Shown here: positions 12,046 to 23,700 of the stretch, piece after piece
Layout of the letters: the number at the start of each line of letters is the position of its first letter
Numbering within the stretch: the first letter of the stretch is position 1
DNA from: Monocercomonoides exilis
Taxonomy: Eukaryota > Preaxostyla > Oxymonadida > Polymastigidae
Length of the DNA: 64,000 bases
Reading direction: 5' to 3'
Assembly: GCA_001643675.2 (NCBI GenBank)
Contig: LSRY02000013.1
Span: forward strand, 250,501-314,500
Made by a program: the position numbers and the translations under genes
Notes under the pieces: model-generated
The model's database searches: none
What the model was told of the DNA's origin: nothing
The model's input: the letters and a program-made list of their open reading frames with translations, nothing else

Positions 12046-12465
12046 ACTTTTGCAAAACAAATCTTTTTTTGAATATATTTTACGATATATTCATCACAAT
12101 TCTCCAAAACGAAAATATTTTGCCCCATATGGGGAAATATTAAGATTTTCAAGTTTTTTCGTTCAAAGCATTAAAAAAAACGTAACATTCATACTGGTGA
12201 TTATTTTTAAAGCCATGTTATTTTTTTCAAAAATTTAGGTTCGAAAATTTCTTTTGAATGTCAACAAATGAACACTGAAAAGTGAACAAACGTATTCAGT
12301 ACCTCTTTTTTTTCAGATCATGCATTTGTTTTTGAAACAGTTGCGACAATTTTTGCATTTATATACATAATCTCTTCCCAAAAGCAAACAATCTTTGAGA
12401 AATCAATACACCGAAAAAAGTTATGATTCCAAAAATAATGATATATGTATTAATGATTCATTCAC

Positions 12466-12534
<69 letters not shown>

Positions 12535-12538
12535 GAAA
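12466..12538. repeat. Poly-A / GAAAA simple repeat
   Basis: A 29-base A run and a second A run are separated by single G residues and followed by five GAAAA-type units. It is intergenic and has no coding content. Confidence 0.85.
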
Positions 12539-12729
12539 CTTAATTGGATGTTATTTTTGAAAACTGGAATCATAGAAATAGTTGAAAAAGTGATATATTG
12601 CCTCAATCGAATTTCTATAAACGAACCCACTCTATTCATTTTTTGGTCACAAATATTCGAAAAAAAGTGCTAAAATTTTCAATAAACAAGCTTGATGTTG
12701 AATATTTTTCACGATTGAAACATTGGAGG

Positions 12730-13130
12730 TACAGATATCGCATAAAATACCGGACATCGCACAAAATACCGGACAAGATCGATTTCACAACAACTGCAAG
12801 AGGAATAATTCTAACAATTTTCCTCAAAATATATCTCTTTAATACAAACTCAATTGATAAACGAGACTTTTTTCATAGCTTCATTTGTGCTCAGAAAAAA
12901 TTATTTTTAAAATCTTGGAGAAATAGGATTTTGAGTTTTCTCCAAATTTCAATTGTATTTTTTTTCTGAGCACAAATGAAGCAATTTTGAAATCCTCGTA
13001 TATCTAATGAGTTTGTCTTAATGAGACATATTTTGAGGAAAATATTCAGAATTATTCCTCTTGCGGTTATTGTGAAATTGATCTTGTCCTGTATTTTTTG
13101 CGATGTCCGGTATTTAATGCGATATCTGTA
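12730..13130. mobile_element. Fold-back MITE with TA ends and tandem 19-bp subterminal repeats
   Basis: The whole 401 bp folds on itself. The sequence from 12730 inward is repeated in reverse complement from 13130 inward, at nearly nine matches in ten by eye, down to a short loop near 12925-12945. Both ends read TA followed by CAGATATCGCAT, as expected for a TA target site and a CAG-starting terminus of the Tc1/mariner/pogo type. Just inside the left end lie two head-to-tail 19-bp copies (12737-12755 and 12756-12774) that differ at one base and contain ATACCGGAC. The right arm has the mirrored pair. These could be transposase-binding sites. No coding capacity is present, so it would depend on a transposase elsewhere. 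Confidence 0.7.
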
Positions 13131-13799
13131 TAGCAAATAAATAAATAGTGAACCTTTGCAAAAACAATTACCATAGGTGCAAATATAACACATTTGATAA
13201 ATTGAAACCAAGAAATAATCGGAATTTTCAAAAAAGATGAAAGAAATGTGATATTTCAAAAGAAGAAAAAAAAAAAAAAAAAAAAGGAAAAGAAAACGTA
13301 ATATTCAGATAAAATTCAAGAGATTAATGCCCGTAAAGATATTATTAACAGTCATTCCGAATATTTCTAAATTAGGAAAATTGAAAATTACTCCAAATAT
13401 TGTTTCAATTGTTTTGTTTCTGTTTTATTTGCATGGTTCAATTTCTAAAGAATGAAATTCTCACATTTTGAAAATGCAAACTTTTTGTTGTTGTTTTTTT
13501 TATTAATTTTATTTTTAATTTATTTATATTTATATTTATATTTTTTATTGTTGGAATTATACTGGAAATAAATTACGAAAACTTGTTGAAAAATCAACTA
13601 TTTATTGAAAGATTTGTTATTTTCAAATAAACTTTGAAAAATTATATAAAGATTTAATAAATAATTTATCAATCATATAATAACAATAAAATTTCAACAG
13701 AAAACACAGAATGTTGTTTTTTAACTTTTGTTTCAAAAATTAGAGGGATTTGATCAAATTTCATCTGTTATTTAATTGGCTGCTAACAATTTTTCCACC

Positions 13800-15162
13800 A
13801 TGGCAGATGCTTTACAAACATTTATTTCAATTTTACTTCCCATTGCTATGGTTGCATGTGGCTCTGTTGTGGTTACAATGAAAAAATTGCAATTCCAGCA
13901 AATTGTTCCAGGAAAAATTGTAAAGCCTCATCCTTTTAGAAAGCCATGGTTTGTTAGAAGCAAAAAGTTATTGTAGTCATTAAATTTTTTATATTACATT
14001 TTTAACATTTGCTATTGCATCGATTATCAATTCACAAATATTATTTAATTGCTGCATCAGCTTTCAAGTTCTAATGCTTCAATTTGCAGAGACACTTTGT
14101 TTGATATGGTTTGCTTGCATAATGTGCTATCGTAAGCGTAAAGAAAAAAAACGTTCAAATGCACTATTGGAAAATGAAGATAACGATAATGATGGAAACT
14201 TGAATCAAAATCCTCAGGGGAAAAAGGAATCCAAGGCTAAATTTATTTTGTTGCTTTGCGTTAGGATGCTTATTCCAGCTATACTAGATTTATGCTGCAG
14301 TATTTCTGCGTCATTTGCCATCCTTCTTGCTCCGCCATCTCTGATGGAAGTTCTTACTTGTTCAATAATAATTTTTTCTCCATTTTGGAACATTCTGTTT
14401 CTTAAAAGGCGATATAATTGTTATCAAGTTTCTTCTGTTCTAATTGCCCTTGCCGGCGCTGCGCTAGCATCGTGTTCGTCCTTATTGACCCCTTCTAAGT
14501 CTGGAGAAAATCCAGTTTTGGGTGTAATTCTCATGTTGATTGGTCAACTAGCATCATCCTTTCAATATGTTATTGAAGAAAAACTCATGTTTAAACGTCG
14601 GTATGAACCAGCTCTTGCAATGGGAACCGAGGGATGCTTGGGGATTGTAATGATGGTTATTTTACTCACAATATTTCAAGTAATACCAGGGAAAGAGAAC
14701 GGTAGCGTCGAAAATACATTGGACAGTTTTGTTCAGATTAGTAACAGTTCGAACCTTCAAATATTTATTCCTGTGTATACGGCAGCAGCACATTGCTTTT
14801 TGTTTTCGGGGATTAACGTTACTAGACGTTTTTCATCTTTGCATCGTGTTCTTCTTTCAGCATGCAAAGCAGCACTTGTGTGGATTATACAATTAATACT
14901 TCATCCAGCCACTGGTGGAAAGACTGGAGAGGTTTGGAAGACCGACTCATCACTGATGCAGCTTTTTGGATTTCTGACGCTTATCACTGGCAACGTTTGT
15001 TTCCAGGTTTCAACAGCAAGAAAAATGAAGCAAATGAAGCTAAAACAAAAAGAAGCACAGCAGCAAGAGAATGAAGCACAGAAATTGGAACAAGTGTCGC
15101 AGCAGCAAGCACAGGAATCGATCACAAGCGGTGACAATATTCGTCCTTCTTCTCAAGAGTAA
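13800..15162 (+). CDS. SLC35F6: SLC35F6-like transporter of the drug/metabolite transporter superfamily
   Basis: This is a 416-aa multi-pass membrane protein from exons 13800-13948 and 14061-15162. The intron has a GTTTGT donor and a CATCAG acceptor, which restores the conserved HPF...F..E.LCL region across the junction. About ten hydrophobic segments are visible. They include the first helix right at the N-terminus (ISILLPIAMVACGS) and the DMT-type pattern of paired helices around PSLMEVLTCSIIIFSPFWN. A Lys/Arg-rich cytosolic loop with acidic residues follows helix 2. The C-terminus is a soluble Gln/Glu/Lys-rich tail. The closest family known to me is SLC35F6/ANT2BP-like proteins, whose substrate is not settled; a nucleotide-sugar or small-metabolite substrate is family-level inference. 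It is convergent with VPS35. ATG 13800 is the first Met in frame and precedes helix 1. Confidence 0.8.
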
Positions 15163-16015
15163 CATGCAACTTATTAGCGATTTTCTTTTGTATTAGCGTT
15201 TTATTATGTATTTAGATTCCGTACATGAGATAGCACACACCGTGCTGTCATTTTCAAAAACTTCTTTTTTTTTTCTCACTCCACAATTGAAGTTCTCGCG
15301 ATCGAAAGAAGCTTAACTTTATTAGCCTATTTTTCTGAAAAGTGAACAATGCTTAATGATCTTTGTTACGTGCATTTTAAATGTTCCGAGTTCTTTTTGA
15401 TGTTATTCAAAATTTTCCTTTGATTACTCTCATTTCACTTTAATATTTAGTATTGCTGAATATTCACCACAAAATTACACTCTTTTTTATTCTTTATGAA
15501 CTGCAATTGTAATGGAGAGAATCGTTTTTGCATTGTTTTCATAAAATAAGTAATTTTTTCCTTTTCAAAAGGAAAGATTCATTCGAATACATATTTTGTT
15601 GAAGATTGAAAATTTGACAACAAAAAATTATTTTCCCTTAAACGTTTCATTTTATCAGTTCATATGGTTACATCACAAATAAAAGAATCACTAATTGTTT
15701 CTATCTTTCACATCCAAATTGAGAACATGTGAAAAAATATTCTCCAATTTCTCTCGTTTAAATTTCGGTATAATCAATTAATATTTGTTATTTTGAAACA
15801 AAGCAACAATAACTGCGCCTAAAAAATAAAAAGAAATTAAATATTTTTCGTCATAGTTTTTTCTTCAGAATTTGACAAAAAGAAAGAATTAGAATCCTCA
15901 TAAACATAAACTCCAAAAATATCAATTTATACAAAATAAAAATCTGATTTATAAACACATCGTGGTGTAATTGATTTAATATGCACTTAAAAAAAAAAAA
16001 AAATATTTTTTACAG
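15163..16015. other. Intergenic region between convergent genes
   Basis: This is AT-rich sequence between the 3' ends of the transporter and VPS35. No supported gene, repeat or RNA was seen in it. Confidence 0.6.
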
Positions 16016-19000
16016 TTATCCCATCGAAGGAAGTGAAATATCTTGGAACAATGGCTTTTCACCCAACGACTTTTCTCTTTCGATATGCTTGATGGTGTTG
16101 TTGAAGTATGATTGCATCGGTCCAATTGTAGCTTCATCAAGACCAGGCAAGCGCTGTTGCACAAATGTTATGATAGCAATGATTTGTCCGGAAATTGGCT
16201 GGAAAAAATATTCAAAAAGAAAATTATAAGAATATTTCATAAAACAAGATAATGAAAATTATATTATGAAAATAAAAAAAAGCAACAAGAATAATATTGA
16301 ATTCAAAAATGTCAGAACAGAATCTTCACAATATGAGATCGAATTTCTTTTTTGATGAATGCAAAAAAAGATTGTTCCCCGTTCTGTTCTTCCGTTGCAT
16401 CTTGCATCACTTGTCCACACTACACCATCCATTCATTCATGCAGATGGGAAGTTCTATCTAGTGTGCCTCTTTTCTCTTTCTTTATTCTCAGCATCTCCA
16501 TCTGATATTATTCTCTCATTCTCTCATTCATAATACTCTTTTTCCACTCATTCATAAAATTTCATACCTTGTCAATGTTCTTTGCCAGGAAGTACAAGTT
16601 CTCGTTCAATATTTCTGCAAAGATCGTAGTCTGAATGTTGAGTTGAGTAATCTTGTCTGCTAATTCTCCGCTACGCTTCAAGCATTCCACAACATGAACT
16701 GAGTTGTGATAAGGATTCTATGAACATTAAATGAAAATATAAATATTGGAAAAGAGGAAATAAATAATTAATATAATGAACAAAACAATAAAATAGTAAA
16801 AGATTGAATATTTTTACATAAAAAAAAATCGAGCATCAACACAAAGTATCAGAGGTAGTGACAAAAGCATTCAACAGATTAAAAAAATTCTGTAACGCTT
16901 TAAAATTTGCATCATAAATTATGGAATAAATAAAATGTGCACATAACAAATATAAAAAACATAAAAAACTGCCTCCTTCCTCACTCTTATAAAAATTAAC
17001 AAATTGTCTGTAGAGCATACAACATCGTCTCTATCAGCCCAGAACAGATGAGAGCAAAGGCACACAGCACGTGCCTGATCTGGACGCTTCACCAATTTCG
17101 AAGAGTATTGTGTCGTCTTCTTTATCAAAGTATCGTAGTTGTCTTCTTCCATACTGAAAAATGAAAAAGAAGATATTCAAAAATGATTAGAAATTCGTAA
17201 ATATAATTTCAAATAATTATAAAAAAGTATTTAAAAAATGAAAAACATTAAAAAAAAGCCGAAGTAGATATGCTCAGACATAAAAATTCTCAACACATAG
17301 AGATTCTGAGAAATTCTAGAGCAATTTTTGATTCATCATAGCATATCAAATGACCATTCAATAATTAAATTTTGTTTATTTTTTTTGCCTTTCCCAAATC
17401 CTAATTCTCTCATTAACATACTTTCTTGTTTGCTGCAATGATCCGATGAATGTTCTCAGAGCCAAGAACTGCATCTTCGAGTCTGCCACTCCTTCTTCAT
17501 AGACAACACACGCCTGCGACATGAACTCATACGAATACTGCTGGTTGAAGCATCTATCAGCAGAAAGCATAGCTTGTGTGCACATACGAATACCCAAATC
17601 TGGGAAGTGCTTTCCAATGACTGAGATAATCTCCATCACAAACTGGTACACTTTATCAGACGAGATAACAATCTTGGCCTTTGTCGAAACCGATCCATCT
17701 TTCGACTTGGCCTTCCTTGAGCCACGTGGAAATGCAACTGTTGTTTCAGTCACATCGCTTGATTCCTCGCTTGTCAGTTCAGATTCACCTCCTTCTGTTT
17801 CCGTGCTCTCATCGCTTCCTGTTGCTTCCTCTTCTGCTTCTTCGGCTTCTCTTTCGATTCTTGCAATTCTCTCTGCAAGTCTCAACGAAACGAAGAAGAG
17901 TGGAGTAAGAGCATATTTCACTCTCTTTATGCCTCCCTTTCCGAAATACTTTCTGGCCACATACAAAAGTCTGAACATAGCATCAGTATCATCGTTATGC
18001 AACATATGAGATATCTTCGCAACATTGTTTTGCTCAGCTTCAAATTCCTCCTCGTCTGCTTTGTCTTGCGCTCCATCGTCAGCAGCTGCAAGAGGATCAT
18101 CAGCGATCAGTGGACGCACAAATTCAAAGAGCTTTTCGAGGATTTCTGGCTGGTCGATGACTGGTGGGCATTTGTTCATAGCATTCATAATGATCATTGC
18201 CATCTCTTTTCTCGGCTGTGGTGCCAACAAAGCAATCATATCAGACACATGAGGCAAACGAAGCATGTCCTTTGTTGAGAAATATGCGCTATGTCCATCT
18301 TCACCATCTGGAGATGGAGAAGGTGATGAACCAGATGCACCGCCTGCACCTGGAAGCATAGCCGCTGCAGCCTGCTGTGCTTTCTGGATAGCATGTTGCA
18401 AAGGTGCAGTGATAAGCTGATTAAGCACTTTCACCTCTCCTGAAGCAGTTATAGAGCCTTGTGGAACGCCATCAAGAGCAATCAAGCATTTCTGATAGAC
18501 TCTGTCAACATAATCGCTGAGTGAGCTTGATGGATACACAGCAATCACCAGATGCAACAAAGCATCATACAGACGTAATTTTCCGGCTGTCTTGACAATT
18601 GCGCGTCTTGTTTTCAGCACATCATTGACAGATGTGGAAAGGATGTCAAACAGGGATGATGTTGCATCTTTGCTCACCTTGTTTGGATTGTCCACACAGA
18701 ACATAGTCAATCTCTCGATCAATCGTAAGATCAGATCTTCAACATCAACGGAGTCTTCCATCTTTCCAAAGCAAGAAAGATATTTCTCCAGTGAAATCAG
18801 ATGAAATTCACATGGGAAAATCTGAATGATAATTTCCATTAAATAGTATTGTGCAACAGCATCGTGACAATTCACAACTTGCTCCAAAATTGCAGGAAGG
18901 ATCAAGGATTCATAAAGACGTTCGTCTACGCCATCCAAATTTGATACATTCACCAGATTAGTACCAATCAATGTTCTCAACTCTTGCCTTTCTTTTTCTC

Positions 19001-19801
19001 TTCTCTCTCGATCGCGAGATGTTCCAAGATATTGCATACGGACCCACAATTTGTTCATCTCCACAAAATTGGCAAGAACGAATTCCAGAGAATCATTCAA
19101 TACACCATTTGTTGGATTTGATGAAGAACCATCGGGCAATTTGTCTTTCGTCATTTGTGACAAATAACTTCGAAGGAAAAGCCCTCTCATAGGATGTTGA
19201 ACTCCTTTCGACATTTCTACAAGATCCTTCAAAACTCCTTTTGCAGGGGCTTCTCCAGAACGAATGTACACTGATCCAACGCAAATCAAAAGATATAATC
19301 TTGATAGAATATTTGTGGTGTACTGTGCCCGCTCGTAAAGTTCGATCATAGGTGTTCCTTTTTTGTTTTGCTCCCCAATGAACACTTCGAAATCTCTTAA
19401 TCTGTTGAATACATCCATGTCTTTTAAATTACGTTGAACGCATAGACATAAGATAAGAAGCAAATAAACAAAATAAAGTTTCACAAGTTCAATAAATAAT
19501 ACAAAAATATTTGACTAAAGCACACATAGAGCATAATATTTTTGTGGTGTCAAAAGGGATGTTCTAAGCTCATCACAAATTAACGCTGCATATTTGAATG
19601 CATCGTTGACATTTCCCATATCCATAGAACGAAGCATTGCACGGTGGTTATCCGCAATTGTTTTCAAACTTGTGTTCAACCATTCCTATCATAAAATTTA
19701 TATTGATCTTGTGTCCAAAATGTAAAACTCGATCAAACCTGTTCGTTTTGTGAAAAGATCGTATCTTCTTCGGGCTCAAAACGTCTTCTTCCAGCTGACA
19801 T
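16016..19801 (-). CDS. VPS35: VPS35, retromer core subunit, 6 exons
   Basis: This is the large alpha-solenoid scaffold of retromer, which recycles cargo from endosomes and binds VPS26 and VPS29. Exons in transcript order are 19739-19801, 19526-19685, 17422-19420, 17021-17153, 16568-16717 and 16016-16198, giving 895 aa. All junctions are GT..AG and in frame. Recognisable blocks include EWLNTSLKTIADN near the start, the region equivalent to PRLYL (SRLYLLICVG), GVQHPMRGLFLRSYLSQ, FVEMNKLWVRMQ, ILEQVVNCHDAVAQYYLME, YEFMSQACVVYEEGVADSK and KLVKRPDQARAVCLCSHLFW. An acidic Ser/Glu/Thr-rich insertion (about 17750-17860) is not typical of the family. The second intron begins GTGTGC. Length is slightly above the usual 800 aa. 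The identification is secure. Confidence 0.95.
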
Positions 19802-19999
19802 TTTCAAAATGATATACTATGGGAAAAGATCTTTAAACATAAATTACAGATAGGATCATATAATGTTGAAACTGTTGAACAATCCTTCACAAAAAATCAT
19901 ATAAAAAATTATTTATTTAATGCAAGATAAAACAATGAAATAAATGAAGTGAGAAAATCAGAATAAGTGCTTTTTTTTGTTGTGAAATGCTCAGAAGTT

Positions 20000-20629
20000 T
20001 CACTGCTCTTCACCTCCTTCTTGTGCATCCTCCATTTCTCCTGCTGCATTTTCATCTCGTTGCGTATCCTGCTGTTCTGTGTCCTGCTGTTCTGTGTTTT
20101 GTTCTTCTGTTTGTTCTTGATTTTCACCCTGCTCTTCAACTTGTTCCTCTTGATTCTCTTCAATCGGTTCGTTCAGTCCTTCATCTTCTTCATGAGGCGT
20201 GTCTTGACTTGTTTCAGAATATCTGGTAGTATTTGGATCATAACAAGAATTTCTTGATGCTCCTGTGGAGCCCATTGCTGTCCTGCCCATTCGTTCCTTT
20301 CCTCCCAAATCAAAGCTAAGAATAATAAAATCAAAATAACTGATATTCAAAAAAATTCGGAAATATTCCATACAAGGCCAATTGGGATTCAAGTTTTGTT
20401 GTAAGTACTGTTGTATCAACAAGAAGTTGACGAATGACGGACTCTGTTGACCTGAAAAAAAACGAAATTTTAAAAATTTTACAAATGTGTTGTTTAAATG
20501 GTAGAAAACAAAGTTTAACAAAGTTTAATTTATCATAAAAAATAAATTGAAATGAGGATAGTTTTATTGGTAACATTCTTTTCAAATTAGAAGAAAAAGG
20601 AAAAATACAAACTGTTTTCCTTTTGACAT
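20000..20629 (-). CDS. Small acidic protein of unknown function, 3 exons
   Basis: This is a tentative 136-aa model from exons 20613-20629, 20374-20451 and 20000-20315, ending TGA. The 17-nt first exon encodes MSKGKQ and uses a GTTTGT donor. Exon 2 encodes a short amphipathic helix (ESVIRQLLVDTTVLTTKLES). Exon 3 encodes a polar stretch and then a Glu/Gln-rich, almost uncharged-free C-terminal half (EEQVEEQGENQEQTEEQ). The joined frame is open and divisible by three, and its donors (GTTTGT, GTATGG) also occur in the neighbouring genes, which supports the model. I do not recognise the family. An alternative reading frame of exon 3 encodes a helical segment, so the frame is not certain. It sits 200 bp upstream of VPS35 and 128 bp downstream of condensin, all on the same strand. 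Confidence 0.5.
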
Positions 20630-20757
20630 TCTTTATATTAAGGGTATTTCGATATAAAAAATTAAAAAAAAATTAAAAAATAAAATTAAAAATAAAAAAA
20701 AAAAAGGAAATATTAATTGAAATGGTTGTGAAATGAATGAAATGTAATTTTCGATAA

Positions 20758-23700
20758 TTATTCATCACTTTCAACATCTAATAATTCGATATCTTCATCA
20801 CTTTCATTTTCTTCATTCAATCTTTGCTTGCTCCTTCTCTGAGGCTTGCTTCGTGATTTGTTTCCAATCTTTTTGTCAGGCTGTGAATCGCTCCAATCTC
20901 CCTCATCTGATTCATCTGCATTTTCACTGTAATTTTCCACCTCTTCCTCTTCGTCTGACTCATCGTCTGTGTAAAGTGGCTTTTGTTTCGGCTTCCTTTT
21001 CCTCAGATTTCGAGTCTCGCTCTTCTGCTGCTCGCTCTTGTCATTCTCCAAATTCTGTGCAAGTCGCGACTGCTGCGCACCTCCTCTCCCGCGGCCTCCT
21101 CTCCTCCCTCTTCCTCTCCCTTTTGGAGGATGAGCAGAATCGCCTTGCCCCTTCGCATCTGTCAAAAGTGCAGCTGGCTTATCTGCTGAAGCTCCATCGC
21201 CTTCCACCCCCTCCTTTCCGGCCTCTGCTTTCCTCGCTGCCTCCAGCTCGTCTGCTGCCAGCGGCTCCACTCTGCCTTCGCTGATTTCTGTGATGTACTT
21301 GTTCAGCTTCGTCAGGGCAGCATCGATGATCCCTTTCCTTTCTTCGCCATGGAACCGCACAAACTTCCTCACTTTTGTTGCTGTCTTCGCAATGTGCCTC
21401 GCAAACACCTGGTCAATCTGCGCGACCGAAAAGAACAGCGTCTGGCTGCTCAAAGCCTTCGTGAACGGGACAGATGAGCGGTCGCCGAAGGGAAGAAGCG
21501 ACAGCGTCAGCGCTAGCAGACGGAGTGTGTTGACAGACACAACTGCACCTGAGGCAGCAGACATAGCTCCATTTGGAGTGGGTAGCGATGGCGTTGAAGC
21601 AGGCGTGGGCGAGGCAGAAGGGAAGAGAGCTGACTCAGTCGTCGTCTGCAGCACAGAGGAAGGATGGGGCTGCATAAAGACAGCACTTGAGGACTCCTGA
21701 AGAGTGCCCTGTGGAACAAGAGGGGTGGGAACAACAAAAGTGGTGGAGGGAGAAAGAGAAGCTGTTGGCATGTTTGGAGAGGAAGAAGGGGAAGGCGAAA
21801 GAGCAGAAAATGAATGAGGAACAAAAGAGGCAGTGGGTGTTGGAGCAGGTGGCTGTATTGTCTTCATTGATGGAGAAAGAGACAGAGCAGGTGTAGTGGA
21901 AGGAGTGGGGTATGCACTCGATGCCTTGAAGCTGGCATCGTCTGCAGAGAATGAGCGAGAGTATGTTTTGATGGCTCTGATGATGCGCTCTGCCACAGAC
22001 GCTGTCTGCGACTCATTCAGCGACGCCATTTTGATCAGATGGTCAGCAATATGCTGATACTGGGCAGTGGTGATGCCGAGGAAGAAAGACGGTAGAATGT
22101 GTATGGACTCCACCCAGTCGTCTCTGCCGTAGTCTGAGGGCGTGCTGTCGTATGCAGACGGAGAAGGCGCAATAGACACAGACTCTGCTCTTGTGATGTC
22201 CATCGTCTCGTGCTTGGCAAGCGCTGGCCCTTCGCTCTCTTCTGCCTCTCTTCCACTCCTCCCTCTCTGGAACGACGTCTGTATCCCCGTGTGCAGATGC
22301 TGCCCAGACGCCAGCGAAACAAGCGTCTCTGCAAGCAGATTGTACAGCGACTTCCCTTCGTGTGCGAGTGTGTCGACCAGCTGCTCTGCCAGCCCTGCCA
22401 GCACCGCATCCTTCTCCACCAAGCACAGCGCCACAAACGGGAAGTGCATCCGCAGCTTCATCATCCCCGTGCGTGTCAGGCTGTTCACTGCCGAAAGGGC
22501 TGCTCTTCTGACAACAGCTGCCTCGTCGTGGATGCGAATGCACAGCAGATGCGCATACGGCGCAGCCAGCGACGGATAGCGCGTGAAGGCATCGGCAAGT
22601 GAGAGGCACATGTTTGCTCGTGTCTCGGGTGAGGCAGAGTCCTGAAGGAGAGTAAATGCCAGCTGCATGTTGTCGCTTGCATACTGTGGATCCAGCATTA
22701 TGAATGCGCTCAGTGCAGATGCTGCCAGCGTGGATAAAAGAGGAGCATAGCGTCCTCTGCTGATCTTCGGCTTCTCTTTCTTTGGCTGTTCTTTCTCCAT
22801 TTCATCTTCAGACACACTCGGAAGTGACACTTCTTCATCCAATTCTTCATCCATAGACAAAGCCTGAGAGGAAGGAAACGACTCTGCCAGAAGAGTGTTC
22901 ATCTTCTCGTTCTTCTCCTTGTTCCTCTCTTCAATCGCTGTCTGTTTCTCCTCCTTTTCGTACCAGCTCGGTGGCTGCATGTTCAGCCACACACACACTC
23001 CCCCAAATGTGTCCACAATAAGCTTCGCAAGCGAGCCAGGCGGTGCTGTCGCAATCTGCTGGGCTGGTGTGCTCTGCGTTGTGCTCTGTGTTTTGTTTGT
23101 GGAAGATGCATTCGCACTCATCCCGTGTGACATCACTCCTGTCAGCGCTGCTTCCAGTCCGCTGTCTTCGTCTGAATCTTCTTCCTCATCTCCCTCTCCT
23201 TCTCCCTCTTCTCCTTCTCCTTCGCTTTTGCCATCCAAATTGGCTTTTCCTCCTTTCTTTTTGTGATGCTGGCTGTGTTTCTTCGCTTTCTTCTGTTTCT
23301 TCTCTCCTTCTTCTTCATCCATTCCATCTGAATGCTGTCTGACATCTTCTCCTTCTCCTTTGATCTTCTTTCCCCTCTTTCCCTTTTTCTGCTCATCCTG
23401 CAAGCTCTGCTGATTCCCCTTCGCCAGCTCCTTCAGCTCTCTTCTCGACTGCTCTGCTGCTTTTCTCTCTCTCAGCACAGCATCTGCCAGCGCTATCCTC
23501 GACACCAGAAAGAGCAGCCGCCCCAAACACGCCGAGCCACACAGGGCGGTCTCTTTATTCGCTCTCTGCCTCCGAAAGACTGTCTGTGCCCAGAGTGGAA
23601 TGAAGCGGCGGAAGAGCAGCTGGGGGTCGGTGCAGACGGTGAAGACGGTGACGATTCCTTGCTGTGCCACAGACATCCACTCAGCAGCCGCAGAATGAGT

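Larger units (their letters stand above)
11134..13799. other. AT-rich intergenic region carrying two fold-back elements
   Basis: No gene is supported here. The stretch holds a 166-bp hairpin (11469-11634), a 39-base T run (12006-12044), a long A/GAAAA run (12466-12538), a 401-bp fold-back MITE-like element (12730-13130), a short A run near 13265 and AT-simple sequence at 13497-13545. Reading frames across it are short, AT-driven or run through the homopolymers. Confidence 0.6.

Noticed and set aside
11787-12238. Overlapping Phe-rich reading frames at 11787-12238
   Set aside because: They run through the 39-base T tract; the composition is that of AT-rich repeat DNA.
12421-12673. Lys-rich frame and its Phe-rich antisense frame at 12395-12673
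   Set aside because: They are produced by the A/GAAAA simple repeat at 12466-12538.
12730-13130. Long inverted repeat as a transcription terminator or structured RNA gene
   Set aside because: TA ends and subterminal direct repeats fit a transposable element better, and it is not placed at a gene end.
13949-14060. Treating the transporter as two genes
   Set aside because: Removing a GTTTGT..CAG intron joins the two frames precisely at a conserved family position.
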